Notes: generated from the letters alone by a model not told the origin. DNA of 64,000 nucleotides from Rutstroemia sp. NJR-2017a BVV2 (GCA_002946415.1 NJPS01000010.1:930001-994000); one strand, 5' to 3'. Positions 35,078 to 46,892 are shown, numbered from the stretch's first letter. Program-made: numbers and translations.

Positions 35078-36383
35078 TCACTCTCCGTCCTCATCCATGT
35101 TATCGGAATCTTCACCAAGGTCATCATCTGAAGGTGGCCCATAGTTGACCCGTTTAGATGTAGATAGTCTCTTCGATCTCCTGGAACCAGATGGAGAGGG
35201 AAGCCTAGAAGGAGGTTGAACCTATTTTGCGGGTTAGCCATATGTACGATCTATCCTAGTAGGAACCTCTCGAGTTTACCTTGCGCTTTTTTGAAGGTAC
35301 TTTTACCGGCTCAGTCAACTTCCTGATCAAAAACCTCTCGAATATGTCGAATTCGGCTTTAGAGGCTGTTTGATAGTAGGTCGAGGCAGTCGCCGCTCTC
35401 GACACCGTAACTTGCTTCAATCCGTGAAGGCTAACGAGACTGTCAAAGCCGTTGGTCCTGCTAAAATTTTTAATGCTTGTGTCATCCTGGAAAAGATACT
35501 GAGGCCTATCATATAAGCCTCCACTGCCGCAATGTCCAGTCAGCACTACGTGAAGGCTCTCAAGCTTCTTGCATTTGTGGAGCATTTGAATAGTAAGGGG
35601 ATCCTTCATGCGGTACCCAAACCATTCGAAACTAGCCTTGCGGACGTTTCGCATGAAATATTCCTTCATGAACTGGAATGACTTTGGCAGGTCGTTAACT
35701 ACGAACGTGTTCCTCCAAAAAAATGGGAGGCATTCTTGGTAAATGGCATGGCATGTAGCCAATATTCCAAGACCGAGGGTAGTTGCGCGTTTGTTGTAAA
35801 GCCCGTGAATCAATGGCTTTTCTCCAATGACTGCAAACTCGTAGACCTTGTATCGTAGTTCAATGGGAAGTTTGGTGAATCGGAAAATGGTTCCATCTGC
35901 CACATCAATGTTAGCTGTAGCCAAACACAACATATGCACACCCTTCTATGTATGCCGGGAGATACAAGAAGCTTGCTTACCTGCACTATGAACGGCTTGA
36001 TTCAACTTCGTAATGATGTCGTCGAGGCCGGAGTGTGTAGCCTCCAAGAGTTGCCGACATTTAGGAATTGCATTGATTCTCTCAGCAACTTCCTCTGAAG
36101 AGATGTCCTCGAGGTCAACTTGACTAACGTTAACGGCCTCGTATTTCTGACCACCAAGCTTGCGTAACATAAACAGCCCTTCTCCAATGTCGGCCTTGTC
36201 AATATTGATGACCTGAAACACTCTGTCGATTGTGCTGGTTCCAGGACTTATTGTCGGAAACGTAGGCTGCGAAATGACCTCTTTCAGGACGGTCTCATCT
36301 TTGATAACGCTTGACTTATTCTTCGTCGCTTTCTTCGATTTCGTCACAGTGGCAGCTTTCTTGACCGTCTTCCGGGGCGCCAT
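35078..36383 (-). CDS. 2EXR-like domain protein with basic N-terminal region, 387 aa
   Basis: Exons: 36383-35981, 35896-35280, 35221-35078. Start MAPRKTVKKAATVTKSKKATKNK is strongly basic (likely nuclear). Residues 30-135 look like a separate folded or helical segment. The centre begins with FRFTKLPIELRYKVYEFAV (from about 140), the hallmark of the fungal 2EXR domain (related to F-box-like LPxEIRxxIY proteins), followed by ILATCHAIYQECLPFFW. The last exon encodes a Ser/Arg/Lys-rich then acidic tail (SDDDLGEDSDNMDEDGE). Function of such proteins is unknown. The fusion of a basic histone-tail-like head with 2EXR is less usual. Splice junctions keep frame and match the family start. Confidence 0.8.
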
Positions 36384-37211
36384 TGTCTTTGATCTGCCCA
36401 GATGGCTGAAATTCTTGCATGGGTCACTCCAATTTATCAAAGGACGTGAATCAAGTTGGCTCTACTCAAAGTCGAATGTATGGTGACGTGTATTGTGGAA
36501 AAGAAGGAAGAAGCTTAGGAACAAATGATAGTTGGTAAATTGAATTGGATAGTGTGGTAATTGATAGTTGATGACTCTCTCCTTGCACGGAAGTGGAAGG
36601 TTGAAGGTTTAGGGCTATTCAGAATGTAGTCGAGAGGACGATGCTTGGGGTGAAGAGAGGAAAGCGAGGGTGACGCGACACGCGTGATCATGTGCCCTCC
36701 AGCTGTCAATCAAAGGCTGCGTTCTGCGTCGACTAAGTTTGTGATAAAGTTCCAAACACACAAAGATATAAAGGCGAGCGGCGTTGAGGAAGGAGAGAGG
36801 AAGGAAAAAGGAAGAGGAAGGGATGGAAAGGAAGGACCTGCCGTAACTGCTCTGTACGACTCTGCGCCCGGTTGCCTAATCCCTGCAATAAAACGTTTAA
36901 AAATTACAGAACACATTCGAGGTTTGATGTAAACTTGTAGCCATGATCAACTTAATCATAGAGTGAATTATTTTCCAAGTAAATTCTTTCTTGCTCGTAC
37001 ACAACCAATCTTCTTATGTTTCATGATTTCCTTCAAAACCTTCTTACGGGAGACGGAGTTTGAAACAACAAGTCTCCAATCAGCTGGTAGCTTTTCGACG
37101 AAACTGAAGATATTTCTGATAAGATGGAGGGTATACTTTTGCTAGTAATATCTAGTCACAAATTTCTGCCGTTACCCCAGACCGACACCACATACGCCAT
37201 TTCATAGACCT
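36384..37211. other. Spacer with a polypurine tract
   Basis: 828 bp. A G/A-only-rich tract lies at about 36785-36836, some 400 bp upstream of the 2EXR-like gene start. The right part is the 3' region of the ARP9-like gene. No gene seen. Confidence 0.35.
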
Positions 37212-39343
37212 TTAATATACAAGTCCACTGTCCGAAAGTCAGTAAGAGTTTTGATGGTACTCTATATTAAGGCTCGACCAGGAGAACTTACACTTGGTGA
37301 ATAGCTGTTGGTCCCTCTTCATTGAAGTCCACCCTAGACAAGAAGCCCTTCGATAATCCCTGATCCACAACGAAAATAACTTTAGCTGCTATTTGAGATC
37401 CCAAAAAGACAGCTTCCTCGTAACTCTTCCATTCTGGGAAGTATGTCGGCGGGCTAACGACCTTGATGCTGGTCGGTGACTGAGAGTGAGAGGAGTGTTG
37501 CGCGTTTGCGGCACCGTTAAATGAAGCCACTGAAGCGTTGGGGTTCAGTGCAGGATTTGACGCTGTTGTAGCTGCAAGCAGTAACGGATTGACTGCACTT
37601 GCTGACGGCACTGGATGCGGTGTTGAGGAGAACGAAGCATTCGGTGTCATAGAACCTGTACCCGTAGGTGTGGCTAGGTTAGAGGGAAGCTCACTCATGA
37701 ACATAGTTGCAGAGCTAGGCGAAATCAGGTATCGGTTTGTGAGAGTTGTGATCAAAGCATCTTTGAAGCCTCTGACCTTAGATCCCGATCCACAGATGAC
37801 CAGGGAGTCCCAAGCATCTTGACGCTTTGAAATATCGTCCACAGAAAGAATTGTTCTATAAACAGTATCGGCAATAGCATCCATGTACGTGTCACTGGCA
37901 GCTTGAAATCTTTCTACGCCAATTTCAATGTCCCTTCGCATACGGTCTGGGTGCTCTTCCTCCCAGGCTTTTTGCTTTCGATTCGTCTTTGCTTGCTCAC
38001 GAGCCACTGCACCATCGACGGCAGGGGCCGCAGCATCCGCGCTTGGTGCTGATTCGGCGGATGTTTCTGTGGGCGCCTGAGCCACTTCTTCAGTTTTGGC
38101 TTCTTCGCTTGATGGATTAGCTTCATTGGCCGTAGGTGCTGAAGTTGGCTCCGGTGACTTCTGGCGTTTAGCAGATGGCTCGGGTAGTGATGATTCGTAG
38201 TGGAAAGTAGCCCGAGGTCTTTTCGAATTGGGTAGTCGAATTGGCTTTGCCGCTGCTGCTTCTAATGCTTCTTTGTCTTTCTGTGCTTTTCTCGAAAGCT
38301 TTCCTGCTTTTTCCTTTTCTATCTTCGCTAGGTATTCTTGGGTCTTGCCACTTGCCACTATGCTAGCGACATCCAATACACCATCCTCTTCCGCAACATC
38401 AACGCCATTGAGGCCATCTTCTTCTCCAACCTCTGTATTGAGTCCCGGGCCGCGGGGAGCCTCCGTAATCTTCACATTAGGTCCGGATGCAGTTGCACCT
38501 GTAGAAGCAGCCGCGGCAGGATTGCTCACGATGTCCGCAGTCTCTTCCGCTCCTGGTAGGGGTGTACCAGCCGGTAGAATCTCGCAGATCGGACTTCTTT
38601 TCAACTGCTCTGCCATATCCCTTGTGAAGCCCTTCGACTTGAGTAACTCCATGAGTCGCAGAGTCATAGCCTCCCCTCCTGACGCCGGTAAATTTCCTCG
38701 ACCACTAATCTGGAAATCCGTAATTGCAGTCACATCAATTTTCTCAAAGCCCACATCGATAATAGTTGAATTCGGGATCCCAAATGCATAAGATGTTGCA
38801 AGCGCGCTATCCATGATGCATAGTGCGGGGGTCTTGAATTTTTCGAATATAAATTGGGTGAGATCCTCGTGGTTCTTGGCCGTCCATGAAGGCTGCGCTA
38901 TTAGCATGATAGGTGTATGAAGGGTTGGCGATAGTTGATTATGGACATGCTGTAGAAATGCGCAAAAAGCTGGAAAGTTTTCGATTCTACCTTCTACAAC
39001 ATTGATCAGTAAACTGTCATTACCAAGATACTGCATCATATCGCGCACCTTTCAATGGCCAGATAGCACCCTCATCGTCCTCGGGTAACTCTTCCAACTC
39101 CTCCTCTTCCTCTGTCTTCTCTTCTGAAACTCCCCCCATCTCCGTGTCTGCTTTTGCTGTAGCATCCTTCTTTCTTGGTCGGATCTTGTATGGCTCATAT
39201 GTCTTCCCGTCAGGAGCTGGGAACATGCGTGTGGGAAACCGGCGCTGCGCTTGTGTAAATGATTCAGGGAGTCCTAACTGAGCAAGTGTCGTTTGCGACC
39301 CCGGCGCAACAATGAGAATATGTTCATCTTTGAATGGTGGCAT
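37212..39343 (-). CDS. Actin-related protein ARP9-like (SWI/SNF-RSC subunit), about 670 aa
   Basis: Exons: 39343-39049, 38993-37292, 37227-37212. N-terminus MPPFKDEHILIVAPGSQTTLAQLGL matches the Arp9 opening; the intron at 38994-39048 joins AIWPLK to EGRIENFPAFCAFLQHVHN. Actin-fold blocks: LLIAQPSWT-like ML IAQPSWTAKNH, IIDVGFEKIDVTAI, ASGGEAMTLRLMELL, LVICGSGSKVRGF and YFPEWKSYEEAVFLGSQIAAKVIF. A long disordered, Ala/Glu-rich insert (about 215-390) separates the two halves. Family role: Arp7/Arp9 module coupling the remodelling ATPase to chromatin. The C-terminus is uncertain: the frame could stop at 37288 after IHQV (666 aa), or a GTAAGT donor and CTGAC branch site give a 16-nt last exon ending GLVY. 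Confidence 0.88.
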
Positions 39344-40829
39344 TTCTGCGGAAATCTTATGGTTGCTTGATTTACGGTAATATCACCGTCTGCCGCTGAT
39401 TGATTGAGCAATGACAAGTTACAAGTAAGGCTGCGCGGTTCCGTAGCTGTATTTTACAATGCGGCTCACTTCTAGTCGCGAAATGAGGTTCTTTGCGACT
39501 GAGGCTGCGATGAAGACGCGACAATGTTTGGCGAGGCTGAAATCACGAGAAAGCGCATGGACCATATCAAAGCTGTGGCTAAGCTTCCGAGCGAGATAAG
39601 TAGAGTTTAGGTTACTCGTTCCAAGACTCAGGTGTTTATCTTATTCAAGCCAACGCCTCGTGAACCGGCCTAGTTTGTTTATCCGTTTTGTGACTTGATT
39701 TGACCTCGCGTTCTCCATGACCTCATTTACGAACACACTGGATATCTCCCCCAACTGCACCAACTTCTTATGCTCCAGGACGAGTAAACGATTTGAGACC
39801 GGGGTCTCGTGGATTTCAGCTCTTCAAGATCTTTCAGAACGCCTTTTCCATGACTAAATGTGCTACAAATGTAGCTGTTGTTCACGAACGAGAAAGGAGT
39901 TCTGTCCGCCTCAAGAAAGGGCACAACGTTGCTGTTCGGCGGATCTTTGATATTCCCCTAACCAGGAATCATGAGAACTACTGTGAAATTTCAAGAGCAA
40001 GCTGTGGTGTATATCACTCATAGGGAGAGCAGACAGATACTGTTCTGGCGCCCTCTCAGTACCTGGCATACGGCAGATCTCCGTGATTCACTGTTCATGA
40101 CACTGAGGACCTCGTCGTGGACCGAAGATCAAGCACATAATGCGGGCTGAAGCAACAGGATTCGGCGTTTCTAAATCCAGATATTCGCTTATTGCACCTC
40201 ATCGAGAGCCCCATCTCATTCACTGCTCGCTCCCAGAGGTCTATACTATATAACCTTAAACAACGAATCCTTTCCAACAAACCTGCCCCAGCGGTGTCAT
40301 GGTACAATGGTAGAGTGCGGCGAACCTGATAACTAACCTTCAGGCGTCGAGCAACGTTCTCCTTGTGGGTAATGACGGGCAGTCACGGCAGTGATCCCGA
40401 ACTACTGTTAAAGCCTTCGAGTGGTAGTTCCGGAGTTCATTGGAGCTAGGAAGGGCGCCCCGCGGGGGCGCCTGGAGCTTTTGACTTTTTGGATTTCTCT
40501 TTTGGATTTCTTTGGCTTTTTGCACTGGACTCCATTTCTTTTGGAGGAAGTCATTGAAGCGAGCAGGTCTAGAAAGGGAGAGCGGAGGTTGGTGGAGGGT
40601 AAGTCTCGGCATATTCACTTAATGTGATTTAACCGAATATCGGAGGGCCTTCCGACCATAGCTTGAGGTATCAAAATTGAACTTGGCTGTTTTCAAAGAG
40701 AAACTCGGGCACGCTCATGTGTTGACAAGCAAAGAAGCTGATATCCAAACAGATCCAAGTGATGGCCCAAGCGGGGGATATACAAACTCTACTACCTATG
40801 GCGGGAAGCAAAAGCAAAAAATGAAGTAT
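39344..40829. other. Stretch without a protein gene, 1.5 kb
   Basis: Short frames only (the minus frame at 39727-39924 is protein-like but lacks an ATG and partner exons). A structured segment with tRNA-like and hairpin elements at about 40290-40500 is described under findings. No transposon ends recognised. Confidence 0.4.
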
Positions 40830-40941
40830 TGACGACCGTGAGATTCGAACTCACGCCAGTTTCCTGAGTAGGAGATTGTTGAATAATCTTATGTTAAGCT
40901 ACACCTTAACCTACCGCCTTAGACCGCTCGGCCAGATCGCC
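40830..40941 (-). tRNA. tRNA-Leu (anticodon AAG), with a 30-nt intron
   Basis: Minus strand: acceptor GGCGATC pairs with GGTCGTC (two G-U pairs), discriminator A at 40830. D-arm GGCCGAGCGGTCTAAGGC is the leucine/serine type, the anticodon stem is GTAGG/CCTAC with anticodon AAG at 40907-40905, the long variable arm is CAG-GAAA-CTG, and the T-arm is GTGAGTTCGAATCTCAC. A 30-nt intron (40903-40874) follows position 37. Its CTTAAC pairs perfectly with GTTAAG of the anticodon arm, the expected pre-tRNA anticodon-intron helix. The AAG anticodon reads CUU and, after A-to-I editing, other CUN codons. Confidence 0.95.
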
Positions 40942-41741
40942 AGATCAACTGTTGTTGAAGTGCTCCGTCTTATTTGCATTTCTATTATGTTTTTGAAATG
41001 CCTTGTTGGGTAGGAGCAGGAGGAGGGGTGGAGCAAAATTTATCTGCAAAATTTTCCAGACCCACATCGTCTTCAAGCCTCCCTTCAAGCGCACCCAGGA
41101 GGCACGACAAAGGTCTAGAACAGGTATTAAGAACGGTATAGGCCTGTGGTCTGTCTTGGGAGTGCCATTTCACACGAACAAGCGTTTGCTGCAGAGCTCC
41201 TGCTGTCTCTCGCAGCTAAGGTTCATATGGAGCAGCTGTCCCAGAGCGCTCTACACTATCCTCAGGGTTGGATATTTCAAACTTGCTATCACTTTTCGTA
41301 TTTCAAGTCTCATTCCGTGTAGCACATACTGAAATTGTCCTATGGATGTATTCCTGCCTTGGAAGGACAATCACATGTATCCAGACTAAGGCACACCCAT
41401 GTTGCGTCTTTCATTTTGAAATTTCAGACATACCTTCCTCGAGCACACTATAGTGCGCTTTGCAATGAAGGTCGAGGCAACTCACAGCAATCTACCTCTT
41501 CACTAGCATTTTGCCATCAATCCAAGGTGCAACTTCCAATACTCCAAGCCATAGTACAAAACATACGTTGTTCATTGTAACATGTCTATATGTTCAAGTC
41601 TAGGGTATGCAAAAGCTACAAATACCATATCAATACCGATGCCAGCCATTTATCCTTTCTACATTCATCTTAGATGCCGCACAACCCAAGCAAAGCTATA
41701 TAACCAATATACTTGAGCTCGGTCCAAAAACCCTCTCTCCA
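40942..41741. other. Gene-free stretch, 0.8 kb
   Basis: tRNA 5' flank and the 3' region of ALG5. Frames up to 109 codons without features; nothing recognised. Confidence 0.4.
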
Positions 41742-43030
41742 CTACCTTCTCTTCCAAACACCCATTCCCCAACCGCCCCTCAGCACGGCTAAGCCCCAAG
41801 CCATACCTAAACTATCCCACATAACATTCAACTTGCTCCCGCCAACCTCATGCCACCCAATTGCTACCTCAGCGACTTTAATACCACCACCAGGCGCACT
41901 TTCCGCCAACATCAACATTTCCACATCGAAGATCCAGCCTTCTGCATGCATATACGGTATGATATGTGGCAACGACTCGCGAGTGAAAAGCTTGAAACCA
42001 CATTGTGTATCCCGTATACGAGATGTAGCGGGAGGCGTGAGAACGCGGAGGAGAAGGTGGAAAGAGTGCATTAGGGCATTGCGGAGAGCGGATCGCTGAA
42101 GAATTCATGTTAGCATACTGATTTGATGCATGTGTAGTCGCAAGAATGGCATACCTTAACCACAGCCTCACTTCCTACCAGCCAAGCTCTACTGCCCACT
42201 GCCACACCCCTTCCCTCCGAATCTACTACTTTCTTTACACCCTCTACCAGCTTTTCCAAATCCGTGAACCGACTCGCCCCATCAGCATCTGCAAAAACAG
42301 CGTACTTCCCCCTAACATGTTTCATACCATGTGTGACCGCTCCCCCCTTCCCTCTATTCTCCTCCAAAGTCACAATCCGGAAAACATCATGCAAGTTATT
42401 CTTCCGCGCAAAATCCAGCGCAACCTGGACCGTCTTGTCCTTGCTCCCATCATTCACAAGTAATATCTCGTATCCGCCCTTCCCTTTGCTCTTCTCCTCT
42501 CCGCGACCATATGAGTCGTCCAAGACCACGACAGCTTCCTCCAACATCCCTACTAATCGCTCTTCCTCATTGTATGCAGGGACCACCAGGCTCATCTCCA
42601 CTTCCGCATGCTCGATTTCGCCCGTTCCTGCGTTTCCGCGAGTCGAAGAGGCGGCTTCGCGATGCGCTACCCAGCCGTCGTACCAGCAGGCTAGAGGCTT
42701 CGTATGGGTGGATCCGCCGGGACTTATGGTTGTATATTTCTTTTCCGAAGGATATGGTAGTCGAGGGACGGGCGCAACGAGTAATAATACAACGTAAATC
42801 TGAATCTCGATTAGCATACTTGTTTACTATGAGTATATCCAGAATCATCAATTGGCCTTGCTGTAATGCGCCAAATGAATCATTCGAATAATAAGAGGTA
42901 GACCTACGAATGCAAGCCCAATCGCAACCAATCCCACCAGCAGCAGTAACAGAACAGGCAATGGTGTGTTCCGCGCAATCTCCCACAAACTCCCCAGAAC
43001 CTTCAATGGCAACTCAACAATCCCGGCCAT
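41742..43030 (-). CDS. ALG5: Dolichyl-phosphate beta-glucosyltransferase (ALG5), 373 aa
   Basis: Exons: 43030-42908, 42799-42155, 42095-41742. Exon 1 gives an N-terminal membrane anchor (LPVLLLLLVGLVAIGLAF) that continues in exon 2 (IYVVLLLVAP). The GT-A glycosyltransferase family 2 domain follows: SLVVPAYNEEERL, LLVNDGSKDKT, GKGGAVTHGM, the metal-binding DADG in FADADGASRF, then DTQCGFKLFTR, FDVEMLMLAE and EVGGSKL. Family role: transfers glucose from UDP-glucose to dolichyl phosphate on the cytosolic ER face, supplying the three glucoses of the N-glycan precursor. The first intron is 108 bp with a GCTAATC-type branch site; a shorter internal AG would break the frame. Confidence 0.95.
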
Positions 43031-43940
43031 TGTTCGTTCGTTCGTGGCGCTGCAATCCGTACTCCTTGCTTGTTTGCGATTGATCTTCCCGCAGCTTGTG
43101 TTCGGATTCGCGGGGTCTTCACCAATTTAAGGCTATCCGTCTAGCAAGCTCTCCATCCAGTAAGCAGAGAATGTACGTCGCAATTGCTAGTCAAGCTGCG
43201 AGTTTGACTGAGGTACCGAGGTCTGGAAAGAAGCATCAAGTCGCCATGCGGAAATATAAACATATACAAAAGAATAGGAAAATTGGATTGCGCAACTGTC
43301 TTCTTCAATCTTATGTATCTGGCCTTGTCTGAGTTATTGGACACGGTTGAAGACAAGGCCGCGTAGGTTCGTGTGGTCCGAGTGCCACAGTAGTATTCAA
43401 GGGTTTCATTGGCTGACGCGTCCTTTGGGTCACTAGTGAGATTCAGCCTCGTTTTGAGCGGGGTTGCATTTCCTACAGCCCTGCTCTGACTGACTAGAGC
43501 ACTGAGCTATGTAAGGGGAAACGATCGAACATTTTAGTGGTATCCCTTCTAAGATATCCGAACCAAGACTATCCCATTCAAAAATACCCAAGTTGTCCTT
43601 TAATCCGTGTCTCCTTGACATGGCTGATATCATTTCCATCCTTCAATCCCACTCCTCCACTGTCCCGAAGCTATAAACCCCCCTTCCCACTCCAATATAT
43701 CTTTCCCCGGGCTACTGTACAATTATTGGCAAGCAAAGCATCCACCATAATCCGTATGAAAGGCACAGGATTCGTACCAAGCAAACACCGAAGCAATAAA
43801 GCCATCACCTGCTCATGCGGTATTTCGTCAAGCAAGCTCCATTCCACATTAAACGCCAATACCATGCAAAGCGCCTTTCTCCAAAGGGAGCCCTATTTCG
43901 CCTACTGCTCGCATTGCAAATACCAAAAAACCACAAACAA
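43031..43940. other. Spacer between ALG5 and PSY2 genes
   Basis: 910 bp: ALG5 promoter (right of its start) and PSY2 3' region. Frames such as the one starting at 43537 run antisense into the PSY2 tail and are shadows. A tRNA-like remnant at about 43438-43515 is discussed in findings. Confidence 0.35.
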
Positions 43941-46892
43941 TCAATTCGCGCTGTTGCCACCAGGGCTGTCACCACCGGTCTTGATAGCGGGTGATAAACT
44001 AATAGCGATCTTGTTCTTAGGACCGTTGCTTCCTTCTCGAACATTGCTGAAGGCCTTCTTCCGCCTGAGAGCACTGCTATTAGATCCTACGGAACCTGAG
44101 GAGCTTCGTCTTTTGTGTTGTGCGAGTTTGCCAATCTCATCTTCCTCGTCTTCCTCTCTCCGACGCTTCTCGGATAATCTTTCATGAGACCCAGGTGTAG
44201 ATGACGTCGGGGTCATAATGATGTCGTCGCCGCTAGATTCCTTCGAAGCTGAAGATTTCGGCGAAGGACTGCTGCTTGTGCGTTCGGTATCAATGCCGGC
44301 TGATAGATCTTCCAAAGTCTCGTTCTCTTCATCCGAATTGTAATCGACCAACGGCTTCGAAGATGGCGAAGCTCCGGTTGGTGAGGGATCACTAGGTTGA
44401 CCTTTTTCTTCCTCGTCATCAGAAGTGTTGAAGTACTCTTCCTCGGTTTCGTCCAAATCCTTGATAGCGGCACTCCACCGACCACGGCCTGTCTCATGCC
44501 TCCTCGGACTCTCATCTTCGGTATCCAGAAACGAGGTCTCCACACTGGAAGTAAATCCGTGACTACCATCGTACCTTTGCACAAATGTTCGGAAAGTCTC
44601 GACGTACGTAATCGACTCGAACTTTTCACGGTAGTTTTCTACTAAATGGCTCATCAAGACCTTGATACCGTGATTCTTGATGAACTCGAAAAACTCCAAA
44701 CAGGCCGAGTTCAGGAGATTGTCCCGTGGCATCGTTTCAATAACGATACCTATAATTGGCTCAAAAAGACGATCTTGAATCATTTGTCGCATGTAATATT
44801 CATCCTGTATGCCGATAAGGTTTCGGAAGAATTTCAACGCCGCTAGACATCCGTCAGCTAAGGTCAGACAGGGCATAGAAGGAGATACTTACTAAGCTTG
44901 AGATATTTCTCGCGACTTGATAGGAGCTGAGAGATACGTAAAGCTAAGCCTTCGGATAACACAAAGTATTTACTGCGATGCCCATGTTGTCGAATGAAGA
45001 AGCAGAGTATTTCGATCAAGTAAATGAACAGGGATACTTGATGAACACTGAAGTCCATGTCTTGTCGCCCTTTTAGATCTACCAATGGCTTGAACAGTTT
45101 CTTGGCCGACTTTTCGTAAAAATTATCTAAGAAGAGTTCATGTTGAGGATCCGTTTGAGGTCGTACTCTGGCGCCGAACTCGCCGTTAGCTTTTGTAAGA
45201 CCGTCCAAAGGACCAACGTGACCGCCAGAATCCAGCAGAACTTTGATTGCGTCAGCAATCTGTGCCTTCACACCTAGATCTGCTTCGACGAGAAGGAGAT
45301 CAATCAGAGAATCAGTGAGAGGCGTTTGGTTTTCGTTCATCTGTCTGAAGATAGTCTGACGGATCATCTGGGGGTCGTGATCAATCATAGACACTAGCAC
45401 ATCTGTAGCTCCAACTCGCACTCCGACGTCGTTGTGGCGAAGCGCAAAGTTGATGACAGATAAAAGGCCGTGTCCTAGGAAGTTGTTATAGAGCTGTTGT
45501 CGTGCTGGCTGTTGCAGGTTCTTCGCAATGGCACAGCATTGTTGAATGAATAGAACAGCCTCTTTCTTTCTTTCCTGGTCTGTCTCTTGGGGTCCAAAAA
45601 CTCCAAACAGTTCCTTGAGGAATGCCGCGTTTGTTTGCAAATGTTGGACAATTTCGACCTGATTGAAGAAAATCAGGCCATTGAGGACGGAAAACGTTGG
45701 ATCGTCCAAGATCCTGGCAAGAACAACATCCTTAAGATACTGCAGTCGATATGTGTGGTGTATCTTCCTCCTTACTTGATCATCATCTATGCGAACGACC
45801 TCCTTGTATCTGCCCTCTTTGCCCAGCCAATGTCGGTGATTGGCTTTGTGACTAGGGAAATCCGGATCGTATTCCAAAGCTCCGACAACACCAAGCACCA
45901 CCTCATCCTCAACAATGTGCTCAATGATCGAATTGTCATTCAACAAAATGATAACTTTCATCATCGTGCAAAGTCGGTGCAAGCTACCCAAATCTTCCAT
46001 ATCTTCGGCCATGTCCACCAAGGGTATTAATCTTCGAATATAGTCCTCATTGATTACTAGTTTGACCAACGCCTCTCGCCCCGCGGGCGAGGTATTTAGT
46101 CCTCTCATTTGCGCCTCTAGTTCGTGCAGATTACCAAGGGTAGGGGTTGGTAGGGATGTTGGAAGCTGCATTGCTGGCTCGGTAGGGACATCGTCTGAGA
46201 CACCATCATCTATAACTTCACTGTCAGGGAATGTGCATAGGAAACAAAAAGTATCGGGCAAGGCTAGCCAACTTACCACTTGGACCACTCACCCCACTCA
46301 ACGCGAGTTGTACGTTGTTGACGAACTTCCTACAATGATTATCAGTCTGATGCACCGCGATCGCAAGACGCGTAAATAGTGTAAGTTCTCACCATATAGC
46401 ACTACAGCCCTCTGCTTCCTGAAAGCTGAGAGCCATATCCATTGAATTCAACGCTTCTGTCCATACTATGAGTGTATCTGTCGATTATGTGTCAGCCTGA
46501 TAATCACAGCGCAATGCTTTGAAGCTTACCTTGTTGTTTCTGGAAAGAATCTCCTTTCACTATCTGGGTATCCAGAAGTAAATCTTCTGGTTTATCCTCT
46601 GATTGTACGAGCACGCGAGGGCCTTCTTTTGTAGCTCCATCGTCCTAGAAGTAACAACATGACAGTCAGATAACAGTCCCCAACGAGATCGCGTAAAATG
46701 TAAACAGAGCTTCATGCACGGAAGTGATAGAGGAATCGAGGTTCAACCAACAGAGGTAAAACTTACGACCATAAACTCAGCTTTGCAAAAGCCGGTACCT
46801 CTATCAAACCAGTCACCATCGCGCAACTCATAGACCTTGACCCGTCTCTTGTCATTCGGCGGACTATGAGTAGGCCCTCCCGCCTGCGCCAT
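43941..46892 (-). CDS. PSY2: Protein phosphatase 4 regulatory subunit 3 (PSY2/SMEK), 867 aa
   Basis: Exons: 46892-46767, 46644-46530, 46477-46393, 46329-46277, 46215-44893, 44842-43941. The N-terminus is a PH/EVH1-like domain (KRRVKVYELRDGDWFDRGTGFCKAEF to about 125) built from four small exons. The SMK1 domain and ARM-like helices follow (LEAQMRGLNTSPAGREALVKL, FLKELFGVFG, FIQQCCAIAKNLQ, LTDSLIDLLLVEADLGVKAQIADAIK, EYYMRQMIQDRLFEPI). The last 200 residues are acidic and Ser-rich with nuclear-localisation-like EKRRREEDEED and KKAF. Family role: targets PP4 (Pph3-Psy4) to substrates such as phospho-H2A and Rad53 after DNA damage. The exon 4/5 join is the least certain (acceptor AAG at 46216-46217 needed to keep frame). 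Confidence 0.92.
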
